Positions 53,323 through 64,000 of a DNA stretch of 64,000 bases are shown here, in pieces. The notes below the pieces were generated by a model, which did no database searches, was not told where the DNA came from, and saw only the letters and a program-made list of their open reading frames with translations. Source of the stretch: Alopecurus myosuroides (taxonomy: Eukaryota > Streptophyta > Magnoliopsida > Poales > Poaceae); the NCBI GenBank assembly GCA_028641055.1, contig CM054060.1, positions 236,744,833 to 236,808,832 on the forward strand, given 5' to 3'. The first letter of the stretch is position 1. The number at the start of each line of letters is the position of its first letter. The position numbers were made by a program, and so were the translations under genes.

Positions 53323-54941
53323 GTGTTCTCCCTAGTCCAGAAAGTCATAGATGCAATTTATTTCAAACAAGAGCAATTGTAGGCCCTCAATTGGCTTGCA
53401 AAGTGATTATTGATGGAGGAAGTTGCAGAAATTTAGCAAGCAAGGAGTTGTGTGCAAAGCTGAAATTGAGATATATTCCACATCCTCATCCTTATCATAT
53501 ACAGTGGCTTAGTGATAAAGGAGAGATGAAGGTGACCCATATGGTGAGAGTTGAATTTCAAATTGGGCCTTACAAAGACACCATTGAGTGTGATGTAGTG
53601 CCTATGTCAGTTTGTCACATGTTGCTTGGGAGACCTTGGCAGTTTTATAGGAGTGTGACACATGATGGGAGAGCAAATACTTATAAGCTGAAGTGGAATG
53701 GAAAGGACATAATTTTGAGGCCTATGACACCACAGCAAATTGTAAATGAGTCTAGACAAAAAATTCTTGAGAGTGATAGTGAGAGATATGAGAGTGCAAA
53801 CAAGAGTGTTGTGAGTGAAAATAGCAAAACCAATCTGAGTGGTAAAAATAAAAGTGAGGGAGTGAGCCTATTATGCATGTTAGCCACTAAAGAGGACTTG
53901 ATAGAATTTCGAGAGGACCCTAGTATGCTTCCTATAATGCTTATGCACAAGGGAGAAATATTGATTTCTAATGACATGACCCCTATTCCTCTTGGTGTTT
54001 CTCATGTTTTACAGGAGTTTGATGATGTTTTTCCAGAGGAGGCACCAGCAGGGCTGCCATCATTGTGTGGCATTGAGCATCAAATTGATTTAATTCCTCG
54101 AGCTACATTGCCAAACCGAGCCCCTTACAGGACCAATCCCCAAGAGACCAAAGAGATACAGAAACAAGTGCATGAGCTTCCCGATAAAGGGTATATTCGC
54201 ATTAGCCTATCTCCATGTGTTGCTCCTGTTATTTTAGTTCCTAAGAAAGATGGTACTTGGCGCATGTGTGTAGATTATAGAGCAATTAACAACATCACTA
54301 TTCGTTATCGTCATCCTATACCTCGTTTGGAGGACATGTTAGATGAATTAAGTGGTGCTGTTGTTTTCTCTAAAATTGATTTGCGTAGTGGTTATCATCA
54401 AATTAGGATGGAAGAGGGGGATGAATGGAAAACTGCTTTCAAAACAAAATTTGGTTTATATGAATGGCTAGTGATGCCTTTTGGTTTAACTAATGCACCT
54501 AGTACTTTCATGAGACTTATGAACCATGTTTTGAGGGAGTTTATTGTTAGATTTGTGGTAGTTTATTTTGATGATATTCTCATATATAGCCACAATGAAC
54601 ATGAACATGTTGACCATATTAAACAAGTCTTGCATGTGTTAAGAGCAAATAAATTGTATGGTAATCTTGCTAAGTGCACTTTTAGCAAAGATAAGGTCAT
54701 TTTTCTGGGATATGTTGTTTCAAAACATGGTATTGAAGTGGATGAATCTAAAATTGAAGCCATTAAAAAATGGCCTATTCCTAGCAATGTTAGTCGAGTA
54801 AGAAGTTTTAACGGGTTGGCTGGTTTCTATAGAAGATTTGTCAAAGATTTTAGTACACTTGCTGCACCATTGAATGAACTCACTAAAAAGGGTGTTGAAT
54901 TTGTGTGGGGGTTGAACAAGATATTGCTTTCGATGAGATAA
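53319..54941 (+). pseudogene. D: protease and reverse transcriptase
   Basis: Protease with VIIDGGSCRN (~53405) and MLLGRPWQF (~53620). RT with MCVDYRAIN (~54265), DLRSGYHQIRM (~54378), FGLTNAPSTFM (~54480) and the catalytic YFDDILIYS (~54566). The frame is open for 540 codons and breaks at about 54905-54941, at the start of RNase H. Confidence 0.88.
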
Positions 54942-56062
54942 AGAACAAGTTGATTTCGGCCCCATTGCTCATATTGCCAAATTTTAATAAACAGTTCGAA
55001 ATTGAGTGTGATGCAAGTGGTATTGGTATTTTTGGAGTGCTTATGCAAAAAAACAAACCTGTAGCTTATTTTTCTGAGAAATTGCATGGTGCTCGATTGA
55101 ACTATTCTGTTTATGATAAAGAATTGTATGCACTTGTTAGAGTTCTTGAGGTTTGGAAACATTATTTGTGGCCAAAAGAATTTATCATACATTCTGATCA
55201 TGAGGCTTTGAAATTTTTAAAGAGACAATCTAGCCTTAATAAAATACATGCTAAGTGGGTTGAATTCATTGAATCTTTCCCATACATAATCAAATATAAG
55301 AAAGGCCAAGATAATGTAGTTGCTGATGCTCTCTCTAGGAAAAGTATGCTTTTAACTCAACTGGATGTGAAAATTTCTGGTTTGGAGAGTGTGAGAGATT
55401 TGTATGCTCAAGATAATGATTTTAAACATGCATATGCGAATTGTACTAATGTGAAAGCATGGGATAAATTTCATTTGCATGATGGATACTTGTTTGGAGC
55501 TAACAAATTATGTGTGCCCGAGTCGTCCTTGCGTTTGTTATTGTTGCAGGAATCACATAGTGGTGGATTGATGGGACACTATGGGAGGGAGAAAACATTG
55601 ATGATGTTGGCTGATCACTTCTACTGGCCACGAATGAGAAGAGATGTGAAGAGGTTTGTGAGACGTTGCATCACTTGCAACAAGGCTAAGTCTAAACTAA
55701 AACCTCATGGTTTATATACTCCTCTACCTTCACCTAATACACCTTGGGAAGACATTAGTATGGATTTTGTGTTAGGTTCGCCTAGGACTAAAAGAGGACA
55801 TGATTCTACATTTGTGGTAGTGGATAGATTCTCTAAAATGTCACATTTTGTTGCATGCCACAAGAGCGACGATACGTCGCACATTGCTAATCTGTTTTTC
55901 AGGGACATAGTGGGATTGCATGGAGTACCCAAGACTATTGTTTCTGATCGTGATGTGAAGTTCACGAGCTACTTTTGGAAGACACTATGGGGGAAGCTGG
56001 GGACAAAGTTACTGTTTTGTACTACTTGTCACCCCAAACTGATGGACAAACGGAGGTGGTAA
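54905..56062 (+). pseudogene. D: RNase H and integrase N-terminal/core
   Basis: RNase H with CDASGIGI (~55008), KELYALV (~55120), SDHEALK (~55195) and [10 protein letters not shown] (~55310). Integrase zinc region GHYGREKT...CITCNKAK (~55577-55690), core with first Asp in DISMDFV (~55755) and second in VSDRDVKF (~55945). A frameshift near 56000 moves the rest into another frame. Confidence 0.86.
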
Positions 56063-56973
56063 ATCGCACATTATCTACATTGTTGCGAGCCATGATCAAA
56101 AAGAACCTGCGGGAGTGGGAGGAGTGCTTGCCACATGTTGAGTTTGCCTACAACAGGGCTGCACATTCTACTACTCAGTTATGCCCGTTTGTGGTGGTGT
56201 ATGGTTTTAAACCCACAACACCACTTGATTTGCTACCACTTCCTATACAAGAGAGAGTCAATATGGAGGCTTCAAAACGTGCTGATTTTGTGAAGAAGAT
56301 CCATGAGAAGACTAAGAAAGCAATTAAGAAAACATGAAGACATGTAGCTGAGAGAGTTAACAAGAAGAGGAAGGAAGTACTATTTCGGCTAGGAGATTTA
56401 GTGTGGTTGCATTTTCGCAAGGATTGGTTTCCCACATTGCGCAAGTCCAAGTTAATGCCAAGAGGTGCTGGTCCATATAAAGTGCTTCAGAAGATTAATG
56501 ATAATGCCTACAAGATTGATCTTCCTAGTGATGAGTTTGGTGTGAGTAATTCTTTCAAGGTTGCTGGTCTATCACCATACCATGGAGAGGACCTTGATGC
56601 GTCGAGGTCGACGCCTTTTCAAGGGGGGGGGGGGGAGGATGATGAGGACATCCCTAGTGCTTCTACACTTTCTCCCATTGAAGATGTTGCTATTAAAGAG
56701 AAACATGATGAAGTGAGAACTGGACCAATGACAAGATCAAGAACTAAGTTATTACAACAGCAGGTGAATTCTCTCTTATTAGAATATGATGTTTGTTTTT
56801 ATGAGAATTTTATACTACCTAAATCCATGCACTTATGTATACTCAGGTTTGTTGATAACACAAGCATGGATGGAGGTGCACTTCAAGAGGAGCTGGAAAA
56901 CAAGATCACTATGGTGAAAACAAACATGGAAGATGGTGAAAACAACAATACAAGTGTGGAAAACAACTACTAG
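55975..56973 (+). pseudogene. D: integrase end and C-terminal tail running into the 3' LTR
   Basis: Continues with [19 protein letters not shown] sequence including the catalytic Glu (~56055), EFAYNRAAH (~56150) and the GPY/F module (LVWLHFRKDWFP, ~56400; PRGAGPYKVL, ~56458). A TGA is at 56335. The tail passes through the poly-G tract (FQGGGGEDDED) into the LTR, with GPMTRSRTKLLQQQVNSLL at ~56722, stopping at 56971-56973. In CRM elements the C-terminal targeting motif is known to reach the LTR. I infer the same here. Confidence 0.8.
56621..56640 (+). other. D polypurine tract
   Basis: AA followed by 13 G and AGGA, directly before the LTR start TGATGAGG. It is also coding (Gly run). Confidence 0.85.
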
Positions 56974-57540
56974 CTTGTTATCCCACACTAGGAGATGGTG
57001 AAAACAAGAGGAGGACGCCCACAATGGATATCAATGCGCCACATAGAGTCCTATTAGTAATAGATATGGTTTGTATACCATTATGGCCGCACCCCTTAAT
57101 GGTGGGTCAGTTTGTATCAGTTTGGTTCGAGTCCAAAGTACCAATTAGAGTCCAATTGAGTTTGGGCTAGGTGTGCTTGCGCAATACCCCTTGTGGCCGC
57201 ACCCTACCCCCCATATAAGCTACATTGCCGCAAGTTAGATAGGTAGACTACGATAAAACAAAACCCTAGACTTCTAGATTGTATTGCTTGAAGCATTCAT
57301 CTTGAATCATACAACCATTGCAAATCTGAGTGTATTTTGCCGTTCCATTGATAATAAGGAGAAACATGACCACTTGTAGTTGGTGGCTACTTGTGCAAGA
57401 GTGTGGATTCTCGAATATCCGAAGGGGTTTGAGTGCTGTTGAAATTGGTATCAGGGTTCAGCCAAAGGAGAGAGCGAGGTATCACGTTGTTTATCAAGTT
57501 ATCAGAAAGTTCACTGAGAAGATCGGGCATCCCCTTATCA
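56640..57540 (+). repeat. D 3' LTR
   Basis: 901 bp, ends TTATCA. TATA-like CATATAAGC near 57212-57220. Followed by the right TSD CCTAG. Confidence 0.9.
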
Positions 57541-57600
57541 CCTAGTGAAGCATGAGCTTACCAAGCATATTGGTGTTGATGCTTCTTTTGTTCGTGTTAG
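57541..57600 (+). pseudogene. Element F: Copia remnant, right part
   Basis: Resumes the RNase H frame of F exactly after the TSD of D (KHELTKHIGVDASFVR). After about 57597 the expected continuation is lost, so F is truncated or joined to other sequence there. Confidence 0.75.
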
Positions 57601-58562
57601 TGTGCAGGTGGGCCTCCATTCACTCTCCACGTATGTGTCCGCCAAGTGTCCTAACCGGGGAGGGGGGGGGATCCACACCTGCCACGTGCCCAACATCGCT
57701 ACGTCGTGCCTAGTGACCGTCAATGGCCCCCCAACAAGTATATAGTGATCGTAACATGCGTATTTTGAAGTAAACGGACTTTAGCGGGCTAGCGTGACAA
57801 GTATGAACTTTTTGTGCATTTAACTGCGCTAAAAATGACTCAACCTCCGATCTATTTATGCCCATAATATAATATCTCATTATAACTAGACCTAAGAGGG
57901 GGTAACACGGGAACCATACTTTTCCACCTTCCAGGAACATAGTCGCCGCCTCCACCTCCGCCTCCTCCTTCCCCCTTCTCAGGCCGGCCTCGCTGGCATC
58001 AGGAGGGGTAGGGAATCCGACCTATGGGTGGATTTTTTTTAGAGAAATTGGTGTTTTTAGCAAATTAGTGTTTTGGTAGACGTTTTCATGTTGGCCTCCG
58101 CGTTTATGGTGACTGCAACGTCAATGGTGGTGCCGGAAGATTACATCTGTCTAGGTATGGTCCTTCAGATCTTGCTTCTCCAGATCGGTTTTGAATCTTT
58201 TCTCATGGTTTCCGCGAGGAGATTTGTCCTTGCAATATTTATCCCGACTGCCACGTCCTCGACAATGGTGATTCATACTCTCGGCTCCCAGCGACATCGA
58301 TCAGCTGTTTAGTTATTTTTCCTACAATACTGGTGTTGGTCCTCTTGGCGATGTTGCTTGATTACTTTAATGGTTACTTGCGTGCTCGTAGTATTGACAT
58401 CGCGGCTCAAAATTATGGGAGAATCCTCGTTGGTATTTACAGATGTGTGGTTTGCCATCTATGTTCTTTGGCTTCCTAGAGAAAAGTACAAGATTGTGTC
58501 ATGGAAGAAGAAAGAGTTTGAAGATCTCGAAAAATTGATAGTTTCATTTAGACCTTATTTTG
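57601..58562. other. Uncharacterised sequence
   Basis: No gene recognised. Includes a G-rich run at ~57657-57670, a TATATAG at ~57739 and two short open frames (58073-58312, 58358-58588) without recognisable domains. It may be degraded transposon sequence. Confidence 0.4.
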
Positions 58563-58564
58563 TA

Positions 58565-59680
58565 ATCCCTCCCTTCGAAAATACTTAACTTCCATTTATC
58601 CAAATATGGATGTATGTAACACTAAGGGCGTGTTTGGTAGCCCGTATCCACCCAGAGATTTCCAGTCCAGCCGATATTTTATTGTTTGGTAGACCGGTCC
58701 AACACTCTCATCCCTTTCCACTTCACCTAGAAAAGGCTCCTCAGTCAGGCTAAGGAGAGAAGCCAGAATCGAGCTTCTCTCCTCAACCAGGCTCGCTTCA
58801 TTCGCGGCCCCCGCATGCGGATTCCCCAGACCACGATCCCCTTCTCTCTGCCTCTCATTTCTCCCCGACTCCTCTAGCTCCTCCTCTCTCATCCTTCCCG
58901 AGCTCCCCCCGACGATGCCCTCCTCCCTTCTCCACGGGCCACCGCCGACCGAACGCTACAGAGGCCGCCGTCCACCGCGCATCCTTTGACAAGTAGCAGA
59001 CCAGCGTGAAGCCGAGATTCACCGCGGCAAGTAGCAACGCAACAATCGCGCGTCCGACGCCGTCTGCCGGCACCTCGAGGCCGAGCTTCATCGCGGGCAT
59101 GGCATCGACGTAGAGGCCGCCGTCCAGCGCGCGCCCATCGCGTCCACCGCACGACAATCGCCCATCCGACGCCGTACGCCGGGAGCGCGAGGCCGAGCTT
59201 CACCGCGGTCATGGCTACGACACCATGGTTCTCCTCCACCGAGACCACATCTTCACCGCGGCCATGGTGCCCGACGGCAGCGCCGGAGACATCCAGGGAC
59301 CCGATTGCGGGTTGTTTTGTCTATGCAGGACCAAATCACCTTTTATTTTATGTTTAGGGACCCGATCGCTTATTTATATTTTGGTCAAGGTCATCTCTGC
59401 AAGAAGTTGATCCTGTTTGTAATTTTGTATTTCCGAACTTTGAGCTCAGCATGTTTCAACACATACGTGCTACCAAACAGCTTCTCACCTTAGCATAACT
59501 CAACCCATACAACCCACCAAACACACCACTAAATCTCAGTTCAGCCCGTATAAGGCCAACATGTCTCAAGTGGGAAATGCAATCTCAACCCACTCAGTCT
59601 ACCAAACACACACTAAAACATGTCTATATACATATATATGTTTGTACAAATAAAAGTCAAATATTTTTTAACGGAGAGAG
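58565..59680. mobile_element. Stowaway-like MITE split by a Harbinger-type element
   Basis: Outer ends CCCTCCCTTCGAAAATACTTAA (from 58567) and the inverted counterpart ...TTTTTTAACGGAGAGAG (to 59680) flanked by TA. Without the inner insertion and one TAA it is about 125 bp, a usual size for Stowaway. It lies about 0.4 kb upstream of the PP2A start codon. Confidence 0.6.
58626..59613. mobile_element. PIF/Harbinger-type (Tourist-like) element, 988 bp
   Basis: Begins GGGCGTGTTTGGTAG and ends CTACCAAACACACAC (13 of 15 terminal bases pair), flanked by TAA (58623-58625, 59614-59616), the Harbinger target size. No transposase. The interior (58780-59300) is GC-rich with a diverged ~113-bp tandem duplication (units near 59042 and 59155). 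It may be captured host sequence. Confidence 0.7.
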
Positions 59681-59682
59681 TA

Positions 59683-60089
59683 ATAGCTAGAGTCAGCTCA
59701 TGTAACCATGTCTATTTGCTACCATAAAATATATTGATTGCCAAAAAAAAAAAGAAAAAACATCGGAGAGGGGTACCTAATAAGAAAAATTATGATACTC
59801 CATCGGAGAGGAGTAGCAAATTTATACTTTTATGGGGGAGCAAACGCGAAATGCCTCCTTCCCGCAGACAGGAAAAGCAGAAAAGCGCGAGCATAACAGG
59901 GGCGCAGGGGCTACCTGGAACTCGCTCTCCACCTCATTTGGCTGCAGCACCTCACCTCGCCTCGCCTCTACCCCTCGATCTCCGTCGCCGCCTTCCCCCA
60001 TTCTTCCGGAACCTTCCCCCCCCTCCCGATCTCCCCCGCCGACGCCGCTGGGATCCTCGCTCCATGGTGTCGTGACGGCTGCGGCGCTC
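59683..60089 (+). promoter_or_regulatory. Upstream region and 5' UTR of the PP2A B55 gene
   Basis: A weak TATA-like TTTATACTT is at 59820-59828, then GC- and CT-rich sequence typical of a grass 5' UTR. An out-of-use ATG at 60064 gives a three-codon uORF (MVS then stop) just before the start codon. CATCGGAGAGG occurs twice (59761, 59801). Confidence 0.5.
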
Positions 60090-63000
60090 ATGGACCCCAA
60101 GTCCCCCGACGACCGCCCCCAGGCGGCGGCGCCGCAGCCCCAGCCGCAGCCGCTAGAGTGGCGGTTCGCTCAGGTCTTCGGCGAGCGCGGTGCCGGGGAG
60201 GACGTGCAGGAAGGTAACCCGTCCGCATGCCTCGGGCTTCTGCTACTCGTGTCGCGCCTCGCGAGATCTACTCAGTTTCCTGGAGGGGGTTTGACGCCGC
60301 CTCGCCCCAGAAGGCGCGCGCATTTCACCGGGGGGATGCGGGGATCTCATAGATTAGGGTGGTGGCGCCCTTTGTGAATCGAGGGGATATCGTGTAGAGG
60401 CTTTGCCGCGATTTGGGTTCGAAGCGCTTGGTTCCAGACATTGTTCCAAGTATTCTGCTTACACCGTGTTTCTCGGCGATCTAGCACGGTTCGTGGCTAA
60501 ATGTCGAGCACTTTGTTACATGCAGTTGGGTGCTTAGCTAAACCGTGTCACGCACGGGGATCAGTTCATACTTTAGGCTTTGCTGATTAGATGCTCAGCA
60601 TTGGCTCCATGTTAGGGAGTCGCGTTCACAGTAGGACGCTAGGAATGCTTGATGGATTTGCTTAAGATATTGCCTGGCTCTTTACATCATGATATGCTGG
60701 CTGTGGGCTCAAAGTTTAAATCTTTTTGTGTGATGAAGCAATGCCGTGTGGGTATTGTCAATGTGCCAATATTTTCGAGGCCTTGGGATGGTTGGGCAAT
60801 AAATTTATGAGCTTTTGGCATTTGAATAGGGCACCCATGATGTTTAGTGGGCTGAGAAGCTGGGTGGGGTAATGCGGCGTCTTTTTGTGATTAAGCCATA
60901 CCATAACATCTTAGGGTTTGGCATTGGATGGGAAGGGTTCATAAGCATGGCTATTTTGTACAGCATAATCTATCTTCCTTACTTCAACTGGGTCATGTGC
61001 TCTTTTGGCATCCGTGGATCATCAGATCATATGAATATATGATATATTGCATTACTAGTCTTCACTTTATAATTTCTAATTTTGATAGTTATGGGGAAAT
61101 GCTGTTTTCAAAAAGTGTTTGTTGCGCAACAGTGAGGAGTATACCTTTGCTTGGCTCCTGTAACTGATCATACATACGACATGGCTTTATTTTGTAGGAT
61201 AGGACTATTAAAGATCAACCATAGTGGTATTCTAAAGTCGTACATAAAGTTCAAGATAAGATATATGCAATTTCAGTCTTAGACATGCAGTCTGTTGAGA
61301 TAATTGGTTCAGTCCTAGAGTTTCAGTCCGTTTAGTTCCTGTTTGGTACATCTTACTCTTGTTTTAACCACATTTTTCCATGAGCACGCTTCCATCACAA
61401 TCAGGACCTCAGGATATTCAGACAACCCATTCGTACTCCCCACATTTCATTCTACTTTGAATATTAGAAATTTGCGCATACCAAGGAGTAAAGAAGGCTC
61501 ATTTAGGCTAGAGGTGACACTCATGCATTGGCTTATGCAGCCGCTGGTCATAAATGCTGATGCCTGCAATTGCTCCCTGCACCTCGTTTTCCTAATGCCC
61601 AATGAAAAAAAAAACACGGAGAAAAACTAATACAGTATAAATTGAAACAGAGGGAGTACATACAGTATATATTCTGGCAAATTATTACCAAAACAAGCGC
61701 TCGCCCTACTTTTCAATGGACGACTATCACAAAGCTGGATTCGTGCAGAATCCAGTTTTGTTGATCTTACTCAGTTACCCTTAACATGTTTCAGTACTAC
61801 AACTATTAAGGAGCTCTTTTTGTAGAACACACTCCCAACACTTTGCAGTGATGGATAATTTTATCATTGATGGTAGGCTGTTGAGAAAAGAATAAGAATA
61901 AAATGTTCCCAATGGTAGCCATGTTATCTAGTTCCTTTAGGGCTCGTTCGTTTAATCCCCCACAGGTAGGCAGGGATTTGTATGGATTGCAGCCCAATCC
62001 CCGCTGTCCAGCCCGACGGGAGAATTTTCCAGATTCCTGAAACCTTGGTCTTCGTTTAGCACCTGTCTGGATTATTGCCCAGTCAATCCCGCCCATTATC
62101 TTTAGATTCGGTTTTGAAATTTTTTCTCTCCCATCCGACTTGTGGAAATAATTCCACTACCGAGCGAGGGAAGGGTGATAGGCCAGCGATGGCTCCACGA
62201 GTCTGCACACACCAGGTCTAAACGAACATGTTCCTGAATTTGGAGATTAGAAGGGATTAGGAGAAACGGATTAGAAGGGATTGGGTGAGAGTTCTCGTTG
62301 AACCAAATCCCTGCCTGGATCAGATTCATACTGGAATTCAATCCCTTGTAAACGTATGAGCCCTTACAGGAATTATGAAAACCACATATACCTGTTTTAA
62401 TACTTAGTCCCACATTTACTTGACAATTCATCTCTTCAGTACGAGTTGTCTTGTACATGTGGTTCCATTTGTTTTACTTGACCGTTGTGTTTAATGGCTT
62501 TAATATGATTTATTTTTGTGGCTTACTTTAGTTACAAAGAGTATGATTTGTATCTTGATTAATTATGTTACCTGTTTCAGTTGACATCATCTCGGCAATT
62601 GAGTTTGACAAATCCGGTGACCATCTTGCCACTGGAGATAGAGGTGGTCGCGTTGTTTTGTTTGAAAGAACTGATGCCAGGGGTGTAAGTACCACACTAT
62701 CCAAGTGTTGCTGCTTTCTTTCTTAAATCTATTGTGCCCATAAAGTCAAGGTATGTGCAGAATGCCAGTCGGACAGAACTTGAGAGACAAGATTACCCGG
62801 TGGCTAGGCATCCTGAGTTCCGCTATAAAACTGAATTTCAGAGTCATGAACCTGAGGTATAGCACTTTGGGTCTTTGGCCATAAATTACCACGTCCTATA
62901 TATCTCGAGCATCTTGTGCCCCATTTGGTTTGGAGTTTTTTTCTTCTACATCTTGAGTTAAAGGAAACATTCAATCTAACTCACATTTTCTTTTTGAGCT

Positions 63001-64000
63001 AAATCTCTCGAAATCTTGTGCCCCAACTGACTCCTAGTGTTAGTTTGTGCCAAAACTTGGATGCAATCATGCCATGTCTGCATAATGTGCTTTCCCCATT
63101 TTGTGCGGTAAACATGTTAATTTGCCACAATATACATAAAAAATGCCTGCAATCCTGCTACGTTTTGAAACTAATACACCTCAAAAATATATTTCCTTAG
63201 CTTTAGTTGCAGGATAAGCTTACTAGCATATAAGCTGCGTACACTCATTTGTACTGCTACTGCATGTTATATTCTGAATGAAGCTATTCTCACATTTTTA
63301 CTGATTTATATGTAATTCATGTAGTTTGACTACCTAAAAAGTTTGGAGATAGAGGAGAAGATAAATAAGATCAAGTGGGGCCAAACAGCCAACAATGCAC
63401 TCTTTATCTTGTCTACAAATGACAAAACAATCAAGTATTGGAAGGTATGTATGAAACACTTGCATCAGAAAGCTTAGTTGCTCACTTCGTTTCTTTAGAT
63501 TATGAAACAGTTGCATCAGAAAGCTTAGTTGCTCACTTCGTTTCTTTAGATTATGACTTCTTTAACTAATGTTCTCTAGCGATGTCATTCTTGCAATATG
63601 TATCAATTGCATGGTTTACCAGATACTTTTGGGCACCTTGTGGTGGATTTACAGTAAAATCTTATTTCAGCCTTTTTTTGCTTATACGAGTGGAGTGGGA
63701 GTATTCATTTTTTCCATTTATACTACCTTTTTTAATCAAGATACACATAGGTTTAATAATTTTATTTTTTATATACGTACAAATGAAGTATTCAATTTCT
63801 TCGTTACCCAATTAATAATTCTCAATCCCATGGTTTGCCTTCTTATATGAAAAGTTCATCTGTACATGCCAAATGCAAGCACAACCTATGTGATATTGGT
63901 GCCTTACTGCTTTGTTGTATCTGCAGGTGCAAGATAAGAAAGTGAAACGAATTTCAGTGATGAATTTGGATACTTCCCAAAATTCAGACAATGGTACAAC
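60090..64000 (+). CDS. PP2A regulatory subunit B, B55/PR55 type, first five coding exons
   Basis: Exons 60090-60213, 62581-62684, 62761-62856, 63325-63444, 63927-64000 (continues right). All introns are GT-AG and frame is kept. Start MDPKSPDD at 60090; then a Pro/Gln/Ala-rich segment, [12 protein letters not shown], and [20 protein letters not shown] with VVLFER, the first WD40 blade of B55. [15 protein letters not shown] and [13 protein letters not shown] form the second blade. B55 is the beta-propeller that gives substrate choice to the PP2A A/C core in cytoplasm and nucleus. It is highly conserved in plants. This copy looks intact as far as visible and is the only clear host gene. Confidence 0.93.
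60214..62580 (+). other. PP2A B55 intron 1 (2,367 bp)
   Basis: Donor GAAG|GTAACC, acceptor CTGTTTCAG|TTGAC. Long first intron with a Harbinger MITE in its 3' third. The remainder has nothing I recognise apart from a lone Stowaway-like end (ACAGAGGGAGTACA, ~61647). Confidence 0.85.
61940..62363. mobile_element. Harbinger/Tourist-like MITE in PP2A intron 1, 424 bp
   Basis: Begins GGGCTCGTTCGTTTAA, ends TTGTAAACGTATGAGCCC (good inverted match), flanked by TTA (61937-61939, 62364-62366). No coding capacity. Confidence 0.75.
63451..63552 (+). repeat. 51-bp tandem duplication in PP2A intron 4
   Basis: Two near-identical units (63451-63501, 63502-63552), each starting ATGAAACA and containing CATCAGAAAGCTTAGTTGC, just after the donor of exon 4. 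They differ at one base that I can see. Confidence 0.9.

Larger units (their letters stand above)
49549..57540 (+). mobile_element. Element D: CRM-like Ty3/gypsy chromovirus
   Basis: LTRs 49549-50450 (902 bp) and 56640-57540 (901 bp), TSD CCTAG (49544-49548, 57541-57545). Initiator-Met primer site, gag, protease, RT, RNase H, integrase. LTR start TGATGAGGACATCC (TGACAAGG... in the 5' copy), a poly-G purine tract, and a pol frame running into the 3' LTR fit the centromeric-retrotransposon (CRM) lineage as I know it; Reina-type is the alternative. The LTRs differ at several percent of sites by eye, so it is older than B and C. Several stops and frameshifts make it defective. Confidence 0.88.

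Noticed and set aside
57601..58562. Two short open frames as host genes
   Set aside because: No start context, homology or domain; the region is flanked by transposon remnants.
58855..59248. Antisense ORFs with a hydrophobic stretch inside the Harbinger element, as a membrane-protein gene
   Set aside because: GC-rich, overlapping frames with a tandem duplication and no recognisable family; kept only as possible captured sequence.
61572..61660. Second Stowaway MITE in PP2A intron 1
   Set aside because: Only one end (ACAGAGGGAGTA) is recognisable; the other end and the TA duplication cannot be found.

Overview
The window is nuclear DNA from a grass, probably Pooideae. I infer this from densely nested LTR retrotransposons of Poaceae type, Stowaway and Harbinger MITEs, GC-rich first exons, and a conserved multi-exon plant gene at the right edge. 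There are no bacterial operons and I see no RNA genes.

About 58 kb is one transposon nest, which I resolved from LTR pairs, target-site duplications (TSDs) and reading frames that resume across each insertion. The outermost unit is F, a Copia remnant on the + strand (48877-49548 and 57541-~57600). E, a Maximus/SIRE-like Copia on the - strand (29515-48876), sits inside F. A, a decayed Tat-lineage Ty3/gypsy element on the + strand (1-29514), sits inside the extra 3' ORF of E. N, a ~4-kb coding-free unit that looks like a solo LTR (2975-22235), sits inside the RNase H of A. B, a 15.2-kb Tat element (3314-18539), sits inside N. Two further insertions are C, a very young Tat element without a pol module (36315-46207, - strand), inside the gag of E, and D, a CRM-like chromovirus (49549-57540), inside F. 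The nest B-in-N-in-A-in-E-in-F is five levels deep.

The most interesting content is in the three Tat elements. Each carries, antisense to gag-pol and next to its 3' LTR, a separate gene with its own TATA box. In C this gene can be followed through eight coding exons whose splice junctions all keep frame (2,541 nt, 846 codons plus stop). C has nevertheless lost RT, RNase H and integrase, and its two LTRs look identical. B also has eight coding exons, with one frameshift. The A copy is decayed. The predicted protein has an N-terminal globular domain (putative gypsy-type transposon/Transposase_28-like), a charged linker, a coiled coil and a conserved C-terminal region.

The Tat elements share other oddities: a gag-side ORF that starts inside the LTR and reads through the primer-binding site, an amber codon at the protease/RT boundary in both A and B, and copies of the polypurine-tract motif scattered through the 3' half. 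In B ten such copies lie in a perfect 21-bp array inside the pol coding region.

Right of the nest (57.6-59.7 kb) lie uncharacterised sequence and a Harbinger-type element inside a Stowaway-like MITE. From 60090 to the window edge are the first five coding exons of a PP2A B55-type regulatory subunit gene. Its first intron carries a Harbinger MITE and its fourth intron a 51-bp tandem duplication.
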